Source: an uncultured Oscillospiraceae bacterium
GTDB lineage: Bacteria > Bacillota > Clostridia > Oscillospirales > Ruminococcaceae
DNA length: 64,000 nt
Assembly: GCA_904384225.1 (NCBI GenBank)
Contig: CAJFJV010000001.1
Coordinates: 62,001 to 126,000, forward strand
Direction of reading: 5' to 3'
Shown here: in pieces, positions 6,440 to 15,181 of the stretch
How positions within the stretch are numbered: the first letter of the stretch is position 1
Layout of the letters: every line of letters begins with the position of its first letter
Position numbers and translations under genes: made by a program
Notes under the pieces: generated by a model
What the model was told of the DNA's origin: nothing
Database searches by the model: none
Seen by the model: only the letters and a program-made list of their open reading frames with translations

Positions 6440-7567
6440 TCATCCGTTCTTTTTTAAATTGAGCAGCGTTTTGGCCAGGGATTTCCCAACCAGCTCGCCG
6501 CAGTATATCGCCTCATCCAAGGAATTGGCATGCCCGCCCATTTCAAGCAAAATGGAGCCGGTCGTAAGATCCTGGTTGTATTTGCGGTAGCTGAACATCA
6601 CCGGACGGGTAAGCGTGGGGTAATCTGTCTCCATCTGCACTTGCAGCGCCGCTGAAAACTTCAGATTCTCAAGATAATGCGGCATATTCATCGTGCCGTC
6701 GTCCGCGCCCGATATAATCATGACCTGCGCGCACGGCTTCCCGTTGATTGTGGTGGCCGGCGCAATAATTGTATTGTCGTCGGGCTGGATGGCGTCGCGG
6801 TGTACGTCCAGCACGACTTTGATCGAAGGGTATTGCTTCAAATATTTCTTTACAGTTTCAGCGGACCGCTCATAAGCACCGTTGTAAGAGGGGTAATCGT
6901 GCAGGGTTTTATCATGGATAACGCCGATTCCCGCCGCTGTCAGCTGCGCCGCTATCTCGTCCCCGACACGGCAGGTGTTTTGAGCGGTGTCCTGATTCCG
7001 CGTGGCCCCGGCCTTGTCATACCAGTCGTAGATGCCGGGCTGATACGACTCCGTAGCATGGGTGTGCATAATCAAAACCTCCGGCGTTTTCCCATCTGCA
7101 AGGATCTCAAACGACGGCTTCTGGCTGACGGTTTTTTGAATCGTATCCGCGCTCAATTTGGTTCCATTTTTAATATATCCCGCCGAAAGCGGGATATACA
7201 CGCTGCTGGTCCCTGCGCCGTAGGTCTGACGCTTTACAACGCCTGCATTTTCTGGCTTTTCCAAGGCGGCGCTGCTCTCCGCACTGCTCTCGGACGATTC
7301 CGCCAAGCTGCTTTCCGGGGTGCTGGTTACGCCGCTTTTGTCTGTTTCCACTGTACTGCCGGCAACGGTACCGCTCCCTTCCGCATAAACGGCCTCCTGC
7401 CCCCCGCCGCCAAAAGTGACCGCAGCAGAAAAAAGTGCCATGCGTTCCAAAAATGGTGAAAACAGCGGTATGGTTTTCGTTGCGGCCGTATAGCAGATAC
7501 AGCCGCAGAGCAGAGCGGCGCATGCCCGGATAGCCAATTGCTTTCTTCTGATCATCCATCGCTTCAT
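6440..7567 (-). CDS. spoIIP: Stage II sporulation protein P
   Basis: A 375-residue forespore-engulfment peptidoglycan hydrolase of the amidase/endopeptidase type that works with SpoIID and SpoIIM at the septal membrane. An N-terminal basic stretch and membrane helix (about 1-35) is followed by a Ser/Ala-rich linker and the catalytic domain with HTHATESY, VGDEIAAQL and VVLDVHRDA, the metal-binding and catalytic signatures of the family, then LLEMGGHANS near the end. The ATG at 7567 is chosen over the longer ORF-track start because AGGGAGG sits ten bases upstream. It follows gpr directly, the same order as in Bacillus subtilis. Confidence 0.93.
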   Translation of the reverse strand: MKRWMIRRKQLAIRACAALLCGCICYTAATKTIPLFSPFLERMALFSAAVTFGGGGQEAVYAEGSGTVAGSTVETDKSGVTSTPESSLAESSESSAESSAALEKPENAGVVKRQTYGAGTSSVYIPLSAGYIKNGTKLSADTIQKTVSQKPSFEILADGKTPEVLIMHTHATESYQPGIYDWYDKAGATRNQDTAQNTCRVGDEIAAQLTAAGIGVIHDKTLHDYPSYNGAYERSAETVKKYLKQYPSIKVVLDVHRDAIQPDDNTIIAPATTINGKPCAQVMIISGADDGTMNMPHYLENLKFSAALQVQMETDYPTLTRPVMFSYRKYNQDLTTGSILLEMGGHANSLDEAIYCGELVGKSLAKTLLNLKKNG

Positions 7568-7667
7568 TATAATAGTTCCTCCCTGCGCACATTCCCGACC
7601 TGTCCGCATGAAAGGGAAGGCCGCCTTTCCATATATATGTGCACAGAGAACGGATATGCCGGCCGCA

Positions 7668-8489
7668 TCATCCGACAAGTGCCGTCAGCTCTTGTACCGT
7701 AATATCCGGATGCAGTGCGCGGTTCACGGCAAACGCCACCGTTCTCGCCGCATGTTCGACTGCCTGATCGATTTCACGCGGTGTGACGATCATATCCGGC
7801 ATATCCTTTTTCAGCACCGCGATGTTGGAAAGCGCCGCGACTGTCGGCACGCCGACGGCAATGACAGGCACGCCGACCGTCTCGCGCGTCAAAGCGGCCC
7901 GGTTGTTCCCAACGCCGGAACCGGGCGCAATCCCGCTGTCACAGACTTGAACGGTCCGCAAAAGGCGTTCGGGTGCGCCCGCAGCCAGCGCGTCGATCAC
8001 AACCACGCATCCATCCCGCACAAGGGAGGCCATTTTCCTGATAAAAAGCGCCGTCTCAATACCGGTCTGCCCCAGTACGCCCGGGCTGACCGCCGCGACG
8101 GGGCGGACTGCCTCAAACCCCTTTAAGTCTGCATCCTTTAAATGCCTCGTCACCAAAACCTGTGAGACGGCAAGCGGGCCCACCGCATCCGGCGTTATCA
8201 TCCGGTTCCCAAGGCCTGCAACCAGCACCGGCGCCTGCGCCTTTTTGGGCAGGAGCCTTCCAATAACCGACGCCAGCCGCTCCACATCCCGTTCAAAGGA
8301 AAGGGGCGACAGCAAAAAGCTCTCCACATCCACCGTATAATAGGCGCCTTCCGGCTTTCCAATCGCCCGTGCCGCTTCTTCGCTTTCAATCCGCACACAG
8401 GTGACGCCGTCCTTTTTTTCGGAAAAAAAGCCTGAGCCCTGATAGCGCGCATCCGAAGCGCTTTCTTCTGCAAGATCGGTCCGAATCAA
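7668..8489 (-). CDS. gpr: GPR spore endopeptidase
   Basis: A 273-residue germination protease that degrades small acid-soluble spore proteins when a spore germinates. Family signatures include the N-terminal IRTDLAEE, GLGNRMITPDAVGPLAV, SPGVLGQTG, VIDALAAG and GSGVGNNR; the aspartates in these motifs are thought to form the acid active site. A TTG start at 8489 with GGGAG eight bases upstream replaces the longer ORF-track start, which would add an unrelated 32-residue extension running back across the rpsT promoter. It is divergent from rpsT and directly upstream of spoIIP. A SigG promoter would be expected but I could not identify one with confidence. Confidence 0.93.
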   Translation of the reverse strand: MIRTDLAEESASDARYQGSGFFSEKKDGVTCVRIESEEAARAIGKPEGAYYTVDVESFLLSPLSFERDVERLASVIGRLLPKKAQAPVLVAGLGNRMITPDAVGPLAVSQVLVTRHLKDADLKGFEAVRPVAAVSPGVLGQTGIETALFIRKMASLVRDGCVVVIDALAAGAPERLLRTVQVCDSGIAPGSGVGNNRAALTRETVGVPVIAVGVPTVAALSNIAVLKKDMPDMIVTPREIDQAVEHAARTVAFAVNRALHPDITVQELTALVG

Positions 8490-8535
8490 AACAATCGCTC
8501 CCTTCCGACATAGTTGAGCTGCGTATAAAAAACAC

Positions 8536-8564
8536 TTGCAATTTCTCAAAAACCATGCTAATAT
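8536..8564 (+). promoter_or_regulatory. Promoter of rpsT
   Basis: TTGCAA, a 17-base spacer and TAATAT lie about 125 bases before the rpsT start. The long leader could hold an autoregulatory site for S20, but I see no defined structure. Confidence 0.55.
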
Positions 8565-8688
8565 TATTGTTGCTGTATAGTCCAAATCGTGTCTCTGTGC
8601 TTAACGTTAAAGCACCCGGACTATCGAATTCGAATAAAGTCAGTATGCGCCGTCGTACCGGCTTTATGTATAAGAGGAGGTGCAAAGG

Positions 8689-8940
8689 ATGCCGAATATT
8701 AAGTCCGCAAAAAAGAGAGTTCAGGTCAACGCTGTAAGAGCTGCACGCAACAAGGCTGCAAACTCCAACCTGAAAACCATTTTGAAAAAGACAAACATCG
8801 CGATTGAAAACGACGAGAATAAAGCGGAGGCGGTGAAGGTCGCAGTCAAAGCACTCGATCAGGCTTGCGCCAAAGGTTTGATTCACAAAAACAAAGCCGC
8901 CAGAAAAAAATCGCAGATCATGCGCAAAGCAAACGCTTAA
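8689..8940 (+). CDS. rpsT: 30S ribosomal protein S20
   Basis: An 83-residue, highly basic protein that binds 16S rRNA early in assembly of the small subunit. It begins MPNIKSAKKRV and ends in a lysine/arginine-rich tail with KNKAARKKSQIM, typical for S20 in sequence and length. The start at 8689 is three codons inside the ORF-track start; AGAGGAGG is ideally placed before it. It stands alone between its promoter and the terminator at 8961-9012. Confidence 0.97.
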   Translation: MPNIKSAKKRVQVNAVRAARNKAANSNLKTILKKTNIAIENDENKAEAVKVAVKALDQACAKGLIHKNKAARKKSQIMRKANA

Positions 8941-8960
8941 TTTTTTGTTTGCCATAAAGA

Positions 8961-9012
8961 AAAAAATCAGGAATGACGTCCCGTTTCTTCGGGAAGTATT
9001 CCTGATTTTTTA
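8961..9012 (+). terminator. Terminator of rpsT
   Basis: AAAAAATCAGGAAT and ATTCCTGATTTTTT enclose a small inner CCCG/CGGG hairpin and lead into a T-run. The next 110 bases, up to feoB, hold nothing I recognise. Confidence 0.85.
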
Positions 9013-9121
9013 TTTGCCTTTTTTCCTTAAATCGTACTGGGTGCTTCCAAGCCGCCCTCCGATAATATGGTTTTGCGGCGGATGGCGCATGCCCGTTTCC
9101 CGCCGCACCAGCTTTAAGCGG

Positions 9122-11143
9122 TCACACCCCGATCAGCAGCCGGCCAATTTGATAGACCGCAAGGGCCACCACATAAGCCGCGCCCGTCTGATATAAGGCC
9201 GTCAAAACCGCGCGCCGCGTCGATCCCAGTTCGCGCTTTGCCGCGGCAAAAGCCGCTACGCACGGCATATATAAAATGGTAAACGTCAAGAACGACAGAG
9301 CGGTAAGCGGTGTAAAAATGGTGGAAAGCGCGGCGGAAAGCTGCGCATCCGTTCCTGCCCCGGTCAAAATGGACAGCGTACTGACCACAGATTCCTTTGC
9401 TGTAAAGCCTGTAATCAGCGCTGTCGAAGCACGCCAGTCGCCAAAGCCAAGCGGGGCAAAAAGCGGCGCAACAAAAGAGCCGATAGCCGCCAGCATGCTG
9501 TCCGCACTGTTTTCCACCAAATGCAGGTCGAAGCGGAAGCTCTGCAAAAACCAGATGACAATGGAAGCCAAAAAGATGACAGTAAAAGCCTTATGTAAAA
9601 AATCCTTTGCTTTTTCCCACATGTGGAGCAGTACATTCCGGGCGGAAGGCAGCCGGTATGCCGGCAGCTCCATCACAAACGGAACCGGCTTCCCGTGGAA
9701 GACGGTGTTTTTCAGCAGCAGGCCGGACAGCACGGCAACCAGAATGCCGGTCAAATACATGGCGCACATGACAATGCCGCCGTGCTTCGGAAAAAAGGCG
9801 GCTGTAATCATGCCGTAAATCGGAAGCTTCGCACTGCAGGACATAAATGGGGTAAGGAGGATCGTCATTCTCCTGTCCCGCTCGCTTGAAAGCGTTCTTG
9901 TGGCCATAATTGCCGGGACGCTGCATCCAAAGCCGATCAGCATGGGAACGAACGAACGGCCGGACAGCCCGATTTTCCGCAGGAGCTTATCCATAACAAA
10001 GGCAACCCGCGCCATATAGCCGCTGTCTTCCAAGATAGACAAAAAGAAAAAGAGGACTACAATAATCGGAAGGAAAGACAGCACGCTTCCGACGCCCGTA
10101 CATACGCCGTTAATCAAAAGGGACTGGAGCCACGGCGTCACATCCCACTGCACAAGCAAAGCGGAAAGGCGGCTTACGCCCATATCGATCCCCTGTTCCA
10201 GCAAGGACTGAAGCGGCGCACCGATTACATTAAAAGTCAGCCAGAACACCAACAGCATGATGCAGATAAAAATCGGGATTCCCAAGATCCGGTGGGTCAG
10301 GATCCGGTCTATCTTTTCTGAACGGAGCTGCTCTTTGGTCTCGCCGCGTTTGACGACACATTCCCTGCAAAGCCCTTCAATATACTGATAGCGCATATCC
10401 GCAAGCGCCGCTTCCCGATCCGTCCCGAGCTCTTCCTCCATGTCCTGCACCAGATGGTTGATTAAATGCAGGTCGTTTGGATGGATGCCAAGCTTTTTGG
10501 CAGTGGGTTCATCGCCCTCCACAAGCTTTGTGGCGGCAAAGCGCAGCGGATACCCCGCTTTTTTGGCGTGATCCTCAACGATATGTGCTACGGCGTGTAC
10601 CGCACGGTGTACCGGCCCAGTGCAAAAGTCCAGATGCTCCGGCTTTTTTCCAGTTTTAACCGTCCGCACCACCGCATCCGTCAAATCGGCGATCCCTTCG
10701 CCCTTCCCCGCAGAAATCGGGATAACCGGCACCCCAAGCCGAGTCTCCAAGCCCTTTACATCAATGGTGTTTCCGCTGGCACGCACTTCATCCATCATAT
10801 TCAGTGCTATGACCATCGGGATCGACAGCTCCATCAGCTGCAAAGTCAGATAGAGGTTCCGCTCAATATTGGTTGCATCCACAATGTTGATAATGGCCTG
10901 CGGGTGTTCGTCTAACAAGAAGTCGCGCGTTACGACCTCCTCCGACGTATAGGGAGAAAGGGAATAAATGCCCGGAAGGTCCACCAACGTCATCTCTTTG
11001 TGCTTTAGGATACGGCCCTCTTTCTTTTCCACCGTAACGCCGGGAAAATTTCCAACATGCTGATTGCTTCCGGTCAGGCAATTAAACAGCGTGGTCTTTC
11101 CGCTGTTTTGGTTGCCGGCAAGCGCCAGAAGGATTCCGCTCAT
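9122..11143 (-). CDS. feoB: Ferrous iron transporter FeoB
   Basis: A 673-residue membrane protein that imports Fe(II) using a cytosolic G-protein domain. The G domain (about 1-165) shows G1 GNQNSGKTT, the G2 threonine in NFPGVTVEKK, G3 DLPGIY and G4 NMMD, followed by a helical GDI-like linker. The membrane half (about 275-673) contains the gate motifs with PMLIGFGCSVPAIMATRTL and a repeat-like second Gate (TAKESVVSTLSIL). The length fits FeoB. Its ATG overlaps the feoA stop (ATGA). Both genes lie behind the promoter at 11530-11558 and the leader terminator at 11436-11472, so metal-dependent control of transcript elongation is possible. Confidence 0.96.
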   Translation of the reverse strand: MSGILLALAGNQNSGKTTLFNCLTGSNQHVGNFPGVTVEKKEGRILKHKEMTLVDLPGIYSLSPYTSEEVVTRDFLLDEHPQAIINIVDATNIERNLYLTLQLMELSIPMVIALNMMDEVRASGNTIDVKGLETRLGVPVIPISAGKGEGIADLTDAVVRTVKTGKKPEHLDFCTGPVHRAVHAVAHIVEDHAKKAGYPLRFAATKLVEGDEPTAKKLGIHPNDLHLINHLVQDMEEELGTDREAALADMRYQYIEGLCRECVVKRGETKEQLRSEKIDRILTHRILGIPIFICIMLLVFWLTFNVIGAPLQSLLEQGIDMGVSRLSALLVQWDVTPWLQSLLINGVCTGVGSVLSFLPIIVVLFFFLSILEDSGYMARVAFVMDKLLRKIGLSGRSFVPMLIGFGCSVPAIMATRTLSSERDRRMTILLTPFMSCSAKLPIYGMITAAFFPKHGGIVMCAMYLTGILVAVLSGLLLKNTVFHGKPVPFVMELPAYRLPSARNVLLHMWEKAKDFLHKAFTVIFLASIVIWFLQSFRFDLHLVENSADSMLAAIGSFVAPLFAPLGFGDWRASTALITGFTAKESVVSTLSILTGAGTDAQLSAALSTIFTPLTALSFLTFTILYMPCVAAFAAAKRELGSTRRAVLTALYQTGAAYVVALAVYQIGRLLIGV

Positions 11144-11373
11144 TTTGCCGCCTCCTTTTGAATGGTCAGTTTTGCTGCGTCCTCTTTCCGGATCGTCAGC
11201 ACATAGCCGCGAAGGAACAGTTCGATCGGATCGCCCATCGGCGCCACCTTTCGCACCTGCACATGTGTTTTGGGCGTCAGGCCCATATCCAGAAGATGGC
11301 GCCGCAGCGCCCCCTCCCCGCCCACGGTTAGAATTACGCCTCCCTCTCCGGGTTTCAGCTGATCCAATGTCAT
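11140..11373 (-). CDS. feoA: FeoA, small SH3-like partner of FeoB
   Basis: A 77-residue cytosolic protein with an SH3-like fold that supports FeoB-mediated ferrous iron uptake. It begins MTLDQLKPGEGG and contains LRRHLLDMGLTPKTHVQVRKVAPMGDPIELFLRGY, the FeoA signature. The ATG at 11373 has AGGAGG seven bases upstream; the longer ORF-track start would run into the leader terminator. It overlaps feoB by four bases. Confidence 0.92.
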   Translation of the reverse strand: MTLDQLKPGEGGVILTVGGEGALRRHLLDMGLTPKTHVQVRKVAPMGDPIELFLRGYVLTIRKEDAAKLTIQKEAAK

Positions 11374-11435
11374 GTTATCATCCTCCTGTGCTCTGCTGGT
11401 GTGATCGGTATAGTGGAGGCGGGGCCGCCCTATAA

Positions 11436-11472
11436 TAAAAAACTGCGGAACAGTGAAGGTGCTGTCCCGCAG
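11436..11472 (-). terminator. Leader terminator in front of feoA
   Basis: On the minus strand CTGCGGGACAG and CTGTTCCGCAG form an 11-bp stem (one G-T pair) around CACCTTCA, followed by TTTTTT. It lies downstream of a consensus promoter and about 60 bases before the feoA start, so it sits inside the feoAB leader. It could also stop read-through from the aro operon. Confidence 0.8.
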
Positions 11473-11529
11473 ATATCTGCTACCCAAAAGGCGCGGCCTA
11501 CGCCTGTTTTTTTTACTCTTTTCCGTCTC
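11473..11529 (-). ncRNA. Candidate metal-sensing leader RNA upstream of feoAB
   Basis: The leader RNA contains CAGGCGTAGG, a GGCG/CGCC hairpin, then GGGTAG, a short GCAG-ATAT-CTGC hairpin and GGGACAG. From memory, GGGUAG and GGGACAG strings around short hairpins are hallmarks of the NiCo/czcD class, reported to respond to Co, Ni and Fe(II). The last string also forms the 5' arm of the terminator at 11436-11472, the usual layout of a switch in which ligand binding prevents termination. The match is partial: I do not find all four conserved junction strings. Treat it as a variant or a look-alike. Confidence 0.4.
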
Positions 11530-11558
11530 ATTATAACGGCTTTCTCCCGCTCTGTCAA
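11530..11558 (-). promoter_or_regulatory. Consensus SigA promoter of feoAB
   Basis: Minus strand: TTGACA, 17 bases, TATAAT, a perfect consensus in the 120-base gap after tyrA. It produces a leader of about 150 bases ahead of feoA. Confidence 0.8.
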
Positions 11559-11597
11559 GCAGGCTTCCCCGCAGCTGCGCCGCTTGGCCTTTTCCCG

Positions 11598-12449
11598 CTA
11601 TCCCTTGTCAAAAAGGCGGCGGCGCTGTGTGGACTGGACGAAAAGCCGTTTCAGCTCCTGTGCGTTTTCCGTCTGCACCTGCTCCTTCAGATGATTCAGC
11701 GCCGCGATAAACGCGTCGATTTCCGGAACAAGCATATCCTTGTTCAAAAAGAACAGCTCTGTCCACATGGTTTCGTTGATCTTGGCAATCCGCGTCAAAT
11801 CCCGGAAGGAATCGCCGGTATACGCCACCAAATGCTCGTTCGGGTTTGCGTTCATCAGACTCACGGCTATGGCGTGCGTCAGCTGCGAAAGATAGCCGAT
11901 CATCCGGTCGTGCTCCTCCGGCGAAAGCGTCGTGATCCGGTCAAAGCGGAGCGTGCGCCCCAATTCCTCAGCAAAATCGATACCCGCAGGCGTATTCTTG
12001 TCCGTCGGCGTCACGATATAATTGGCCTCAAGGAAAATGCGGTTGTCGCTGTTTTGTACGCCGCTCACTTCTTTTCCTGCCATTGGATGCGCCGCAATAA
12101 ATTCTGCATCCGGCCGCAAAACAGCCTGTACGTCATAGACTACCGCACGCTTTACACCGCTTACATCCGTCACAAAAATGCCGGGCTTAAAATACTGCTG
12201 GTTTCCCCGCACCCAATCGACCATTTTCGCCGGATACAGCCCCAAAACAACAGCGTCGGCCTCTTGAATCAGCTCAGGCTTTGGAAAGGACGCCCCTTTT
12301 TTAATGTACCCTTTGTCCAAAGCAAAGGCAACCGCCTCTTCATCCGGGTCGATCGCATACACAGTATACCCCTGTTTTGAAAGGCCCTGCGCATAGCAGC
12401 CGCCGATCAGGCCGAGCCCTACAATCAGGAAGATTTTCTGCTTCATCAT
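11598..12449 (-). CDS. tyrA: Prephenate dehydrogenase
   Basis: A 283-residue cytosolic enzyme that oxidatively decarboxylates prephenate to 4-hydroxyphenylpyruvate, the committed step to tyrosine, using NAD(P). A Rossmann fold starts with VGLGLIGGCYAQGL (about 8-22); conserved VTDVSGVKR, AAHPMAGKEVSG and the helical dimerisation half (about 170-283) follow. There is no ACT domain and no fused chorismate mutase. It is the last gene of the eight-gene aromatic operon, its ATG overlapping the aroA stop. It ends in TAG. Confidence 0.94.
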   Translation of the reverse strand: MMKQKIFLIVGLGLIGGCYAQGLSKQGYTVYAIDPDEEAVAFALDKGYIKKGASFPKPELIQEADAVVLGLYPAKMVDWVRGNQQYFKPGIFVTDVSGVKRAVVYDVQAVLRPDAEFIAAHPMAGKEVSGVQNSDNRIFLEANYIVTPTDKNTPAGIDFAEELGRTLRFDRITTLSPEEHDRMIGYLSQLTHAIAVSLMNANPNEHLVAYTGDSFRDLTRIAKINETMWTELFFLNKDMLVPEIDAFIAALNHLKEQVQTENAQELKRLFVQSTQRRRLFDKG

Positions 12450-13717
12450 ACTGCCTCACACTCCACTCTCACGCCGGCGCGGCGCAGCGCCTCGAAAAAA
12501 TCCGGATAGGATTTGTTTACACACTCCGCCCCTTTAATGCAAACCGGCTGCTCTGCTGCGGAAGCAAACACCGCCAGGCTCATCGCAATCCGGTGATCCC
12601 CGTGCCCGCATACCGTAACCGGTTTTTCCATTGGTTTCCGTCCTGAGACCGTCACCGTATCCGCCGTCGACGCGATCCGGACGCCGAGCTTTTTAAGCTC
12701 AGCCTCCATTGCGGCGATCCGGTCGGATTCCTTCATACGCAGCCGCCCCGCATGCAGGATGCGGGTTTCCCCTTCACAGAATGCGGCAAACGCCATCAGC
12801 ACCGGCCCCAGATCCGGGCAATCCGCAAGGTCGATGTCCTTTCCGCAAAGCTCTCCCGGCGAAACCGTTACGCCCCCATCGGAGATTTCTACGCAAGCGC
12901 CCGCTGTACGGAGGATGGAACAGATCGCCCTGTCCCCCTGCATGCTGTCCGGCCGCACGCCCCTGCATGCGGTTTTTGCACCTATCGCCCCGCGTACTGC
13001 AAAAAAGGCGAGCTGGGAATAATCCCCCTCTACGGTATATGCCGTGCTTTGATACCGCTGCCCGCCCGGTATGACGAGCGTATCCCGTCCTTCAAACCAT
13101 GCGTTGACGCCGAAATCGCGCAGCACCTGCAAAGTCAGCAGTACATACGGGCGTGATTCAAACGGCGGCTGGATCTCGATGACCGAATCCTCCTTCAGCA
13201 GCGGGAGCGCCAGCAAAAGGCCCGTCACAAATTGGGAGCTCACATCGCCCCGGACCGTTAGCCTTCCGCCCTTGAGCGCCCCCTCTTGGAAAAGCGCGCC
13301 CTCCTTTTGAAAGAAACGGGCTCCCTGCTTTTCAAAAAGCGACGCGTACACGTCCTGCGGGCGTTCCATCAGCCGCCCCCTGCCGCGGTACACAACCGGG
13401 CAGCCTGCCAGCGAAAACAGCGGGATTAAAAACCGGAGCGTCGAACCCGACTCTGCACAGTCTATCTCGCAGCTGGAAAGGCGCGGCACGCCGCCCGTCC
13501 CCCGTATTTTAAGCGTATCGCCCGTCCTGCTGATTACAGCGCCCAATGCCTCCATTGCGCCGATGGTTGCGTTCACATCGTCCGACGCCGCGACACGGCG
13601 GATGACGCTCTCCCCGTCTGCAAGGCACGCGCATATTATCGCGCGGTGCGCCATGCTCTTTGACGGCGGCGCTTCAACAGCCCCCTGTGCAAAAGAGGGG
13701 TATACCGTGGCCAGCAT
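12446..13717 (-). CDS. aroA: 5-enolpyruvylshikimate-3-phosphate synthase
   Basis: A 423-residue cytosolic transferase that joins phosphoenolpyruvate to shikimate-3-phosphate, the sixth step of the shikimate pathway and the glyphosate target. Conserved elements are PPSKSMAHRAIICA near residue 17, ESGSTLRFLIPLF near 90, LKGGRLTVRGDVSSQFVTGLLLALP near 150, DYSQLAFF near 225, and MKESDRIAAM and HGDHRIAMSLAV toward the C-terminus. The length is normal. It follows aroF with one base between the stop and the ATG, and its own stop overlaps tyrA. Confidence 0.96.
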   Translation of the reverse strand: MLATVYPSFAQGAVEAPPSKSMAHRAIICACLADGESVIRRVAASDDVNATIGAMEALGAVISRTGDTLKIRGTGGVPRLSSCEIDCAESGSTLRFLIPLFSLAGCPVVYRGRGRLMERPQDVYASLFEKQGARFFQKEGALFQEGALKGGRLTVRGDVSSQFVTGLLLALPLLKEDSVIEIQPPFESRPYVLLTLQVLRDFGVNAWFEGRDTLVIPGGQRYQSTAYTVEGDYSQLAFFAVRGAIGAKTACRGVRPDSMQGDRAICSILRTAGACVEISDGGVTVSPGELCGKDIDLADCPDLGPVLMAFAAFCEGETRILHAGRLRMKESDRIAAMEAELKKLGVRIASTADTVTVSGRKPMEKPVTVCGHGDHRIAMSLAVFASAAEQPVCIKGAECVNKSYPDFFEALRRAGVRVECEAV

Positions 13718-13718
13718 T

Positions 13719-14735
13719 TTAAAGGCCCCTGCCGATCACTTTGGCAATTGCCCTGCCCTTTTCGATCAGCGTTTTGAATTTTTCCGGTTTTAACGACTGG
13801 GCGCCGTCGCTCCAAGCGCACTCCGGGTTGTTGTGCACTTCCAAAATAAGGCCGTCTGCGCCGGCCGCAATCGCCGCAAGCGACATGGATTCAACCAAAC
13901 GCCAATCGCCGGTCGCGTGGGATGGGTCGATGATAATCGGCAGATGCGTTTTCTGCTTGATGATCGGCACGACGCTCAAATCCAGAGTGTTGCGCGTATA
14001 CTTTTCAAAGGTGCGGATGCCGCGTTCACAGAGGATGACATTTTCGTTGCCGCCCGCCATAATGTATTCCGCCGCCATGATCCACTCCTCAATGGTATTG
14101 GACAGCCCGCGTTTTAGCAAAACAGGCTTTTTGATCGTGCCAAGCGCCTTGAGCAGGTCAAAGTTCTGCATGTTGCGCGCGCCGACTTGGATCAGGTCAA
14201 CATTTTCATTGAATTCCTCCAGCTTGTCTACACCCATCATTTCGGACACGATCGGCATGCCGAACTGCTCGCGCACTTCCGTAAGCCACTTGATCCCGGT
14301 CGAGCCCTGCCCCTGAAATGCATAAGGGGAAGTCCGCGGCTTGTACGCGCCGCCGCGGAACATTTTCGCGCCCGCTTCCTTTACGTCCTTTGCTATTTCA
14401 AACAGCGTTTCCCGCGTTTCCACGGAGCACGGCCCGCCGATTACAACAACGTCCTCTTGGCCGCCCACTTTTACGCCGGCCACGTCGATTACGCTGTCCG
14501 ACGGATGGAAAATCCGGTTGGCCTTTTTATAAGGGGCCGCTACGCGCTGTACGTTGTCGACAGCCGGGTTTGCCGCGATGACTTTTTCGTCTAAAATAGT
14601 GGTGTCGCCCACTACGCCGTAAACGTTGTAGTTTGCGCCCTCAATCACCGTAACGGAAAGGCCTTTCGCTTCAATCTGGCTTACAATCTTTTTGGCCTCT
14701 TCCGCAGAGGCGTCTTTTTTTAAGGTAATAATCAT
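13719..14735 (-). CDS. aroF: 3-deoxy-7-phosphoheptulonate synthase (DAHP synthase)
   Basis: A 338-residue enzyme that condenses phosphoenolpyruvate with erythrose-4-phosphate, the entry step of aromatic biosynthesis. An N-terminal ferredoxin-like regulatory domain (about 1-68, MIITLKKDASAEEAKK) precedes the KDO8P/DAHP synthase barrel with GGPCSVETRE, FRGGAYKPRTSPYAFQG and DPSHATGDWRLV. This is the Thermotoga type, in which the N-terminal domain mediates inhibition by tyrosine or phenylalanine. That end-product control suits an operon carrying both branches. It overlaps the aroQ stop by four bases. Confidence 0.96.
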   Translation of the reverse strand: MIITLKKDASAEEAKKIVSQIEAKGLSVTVIEGANYNVYGVVGDTTILDEKVIAANPAVDNVQRVAAPYKKANRIFHPSDSVIDVAGVKVGGQEDVVVIGGPCSVETRETLFEIAKDVKEAGAKMFRGGAYKPRTSPYAFQGQGSTGIKWLTEVREQFGMPIVSEMMGVDKLEEFNENVDLIQVGARNMQNFDLLKALGTIKKPVLLKRGLSNTIEEWIMAAEYIMAGGNENVILCERGIRTFEKYTRNTLDLSVVPIIKQKTHLPIIIDPSHATGDWRLVESMSLAAIAAGADGLILEVHNNPECAWSDGAQSLKPEKFKTLIEKGRAIAKVIGRGL

Positions 14736-15181
14736 TGGTCTTCAGTCCCTTTGCTCAACAAATTTTTTAAGTATTGGATCGCCATCTCGTATCCGGCGAA
14801 CCCGTGCCCATAAAAGGTTTTGACACAGGCCATCCCCGGGTAGGAGATATGGCGGAATTTTTCCCGTTCATAGATATTGGACAAGTGCACCTCCACTGCC
14901 GGAAGGCCCACCGCCTTCAGTGCGTCAAGGATTGCCACGCTGGTATGCGTATAGGCCGCAGGGTTGATCACAATCCCGTCCTTTTCCTGATAGGCAGCCT
15001 GTATGGCATCTACGATTGCGCCCTCGTGGTTGCTCTGCACAATCTCGACCTCCACCTTTTCCCGTGCGCACACCTCTTCGATAAACGACACAAGCCCCGC
15101 ATACGTGCGGCTTCCGTAAATCTCCGGCTCGCGGACGCCCAGCATATTCAGGTTCGGCCCGTTAATCACAAGCAGTTTCAT
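14732..15181 (-). CDS. aroQ: Type II 3-dehydroquinate dehydratase
   Basis: A 149-residue enzyme that dehydrates 3-dehydroquinate to 3-dehydroshikimate; type II enzymes form dodecamers. It begins MKLLVINGPNLNMLGVREPEIYG, followed by SNHEGAIVDAIQ, VINPAAYTHTSVAILDAL, EVHLSNIYERE and a C-terminal GHGFAGYEMAIQYL. The catalytic tyrosine lies in the YG motif near residue 22 and the histidine in EVHLSN. Its start lies inside the 3' end of aroE/K (20-base overlap) and its end overlaps aroF. Confidence 0.96.
   Translation of the reverse strand: MKLLVINGPNLNMLGVREPEIYGSRTYAGLVSFIEEVCAREKVEVEIVQSNHEGAIVDAIQAAYQEKDGIVINPAAYTHTSVAILDALKAVGLPAVEVHLSNIYEREKFRHISYPGMACVKTFYGHGFAGYEMAIQYLKNLLSKGTEDQ

Noticed and set aside
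6677-7459. 260-codon plus-strand ORF opposite spoIIP
   Set aside because: It is the antisense shadow of a clear spoIIP gene, without a ribosome site and with arginine/valine-rich nonsense composition.
11491-11515. Plus-strand terminator AGGCG...CGCCTG followed by TTTTTTTT
   Set aside because: There is no plus-strand gene upstream. On the minus strand it is part of the feoAB leader, where the A-run comes first.
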